This document shows positions 32,422 through 32,539 of a stretch of DNA of 32,539 nt, piece by piece (the stretch's first letter is position 1; every line of letters starts with the position of its first letter). Both the position numbers and the translations under genes were made by a program. Origin of the DNA: Bacteroidales bacterium. Its GTDB lineage: Bacteria; Bacteroidota; Bacteroidia; Bacteroidales; Marinilabiliaceae. The notes beneath the pieces are model-generated. The model ran no database searches and was not told the origin of the DNA. It was given only the letters and a program-made list of their open reading frames with translations. Location of the stretch: the NCBI GenBank assembly GCA_017539645.1, contig JAFYCM010000009.1:1-32539 (forward strand), written 5' to 3'.

Positions 32422-32539
32422 TTTACCTCAAACTTTTCTACATATTTTTCAAAGTCGGACTGATAGGTTTTGGTGGTGGTTACGCCATTTTGCCAATGAT
32501 TTATCAAGACGTGCAAGCCTTTGGCATCATCACGGCCGA
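32418..32539 (+). CDS. Chromate transporter family protein, second half-size subunit (3' end outside window)
   Basis: ATG 32418 overlaps the preceding stop (ATGA). The 40 residues visible include 'FYIFFKVGLIGFGGGYAILP' and then 'MIYQDV', the start of a second CHR domain. The rest is beyond the right edge. The pair should form one heteromeric membrane transporter. Confidence 0.85.
   Translation, partial: MIYLKLFYIFFKVGLIGFGGGYAILPMIYQDVQAFGIITA

Noticed and set aside
1-32539. Prophage, integrative element or insertion sequence
   Set aside because: No integrase, transposase, structural phage gene or tRNA attachment site was seen; only short non-coding repeats were found.

Overview
The window looks like a chromosomal segment of a member of the order Bacteroidales (Bacteroidota). 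Several things point there. Putative promoters fit the Bacteroidota pattern (TTTG, about 17-21 nt, TAnnTTTG), as upstream of the 8.6 kb operon. Many proteins are secreted or lipoproteins of Bacteroidota-type families: a TonB-dependent receptor with a carboxypeptidase-regulatory-like domain, a LysM plus PBP1-type protein, a DUF4465 lipoprotein, a DUF6261-like protein and an OadG subunit fused to a lamin-tail domain. One protein carries the C-terminal tail 'FDLSGRR...GLYIRNGKK' seen on exported proteins of this group. I cannot assign a family or species. I found no rRNA, tRNA, phage or insertion-sequence genes.

Layout. 0-8.4 kb is on the minus strand. It holds an SLC13-type transporter (cut by the left edge), a secreted peptidoglycan amidase interrupted by an in-frame amber codon, then nadD, gmk and the yicC-like gene (a tight cluster transcribed yicC > gmk > nadD > amidase). 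Next come a decayed YafQ-type toxin-antitoxin remnant, an RDD membrane protein, the ribosome-assembly GTPase gene der, a lipoprotein of unknown function and a rhodanese lipoprotein. 8.6-12.6 kb is on the plus strand: a four-gene operon for a biotin-dependent sodium-pumping decarboxylase, most likely methylmalonyl-CoA decarboxylase (alpha, delta/gamma with lamin tail, biotin carrier, beta), with a good promoter and a strong intrinsic terminator. It would couple propionate formation to Na+ export.

12.7-23.0 kb is again on the minus strand. It has a giant 1,406-residue activase/dehydratase-type fusion protein, a DUF6261-like protein, a secreted ubiquitin-domain protein and a TonB-dependent receptor. 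The intergenic spaces here are unusually rich in repeats: a five-unit 42-bp tandem array and at least five families of dispersed or inverted repeats. From 23.4 kb the plus strand carries a five-LysM/PBP protein, an ABC-F ATPase, rlmB, a KdgK-type sugar kinase, and a chain of overlapping genes (thioredoxin-fold protein, DUF4465 lipoprotein, two half-size chromate-transporter genes, the last cut by the right edge).

The most exciting item is the gene at 18898-20265. After a 20-residue signal peptide, the mature protein begins exactly at the ubiquitin start 'MQI' and aligns without gaps to eukaryotic ubiquitin (about 38 identities over 69-72 positions by eye). It then continues for about 360 residues into secreted-protein modules and an export-type tail. 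Secreted ubiquitin of Bacteroides fragilis (BfUbb) is a known precedent, but that is a stand-alone domain. Second-tier items are the amber-interrupted amidase, the one-base frameshift in the YafQ-like toxin, and the composite interspersed repeats around 17.3-18.9 kb.
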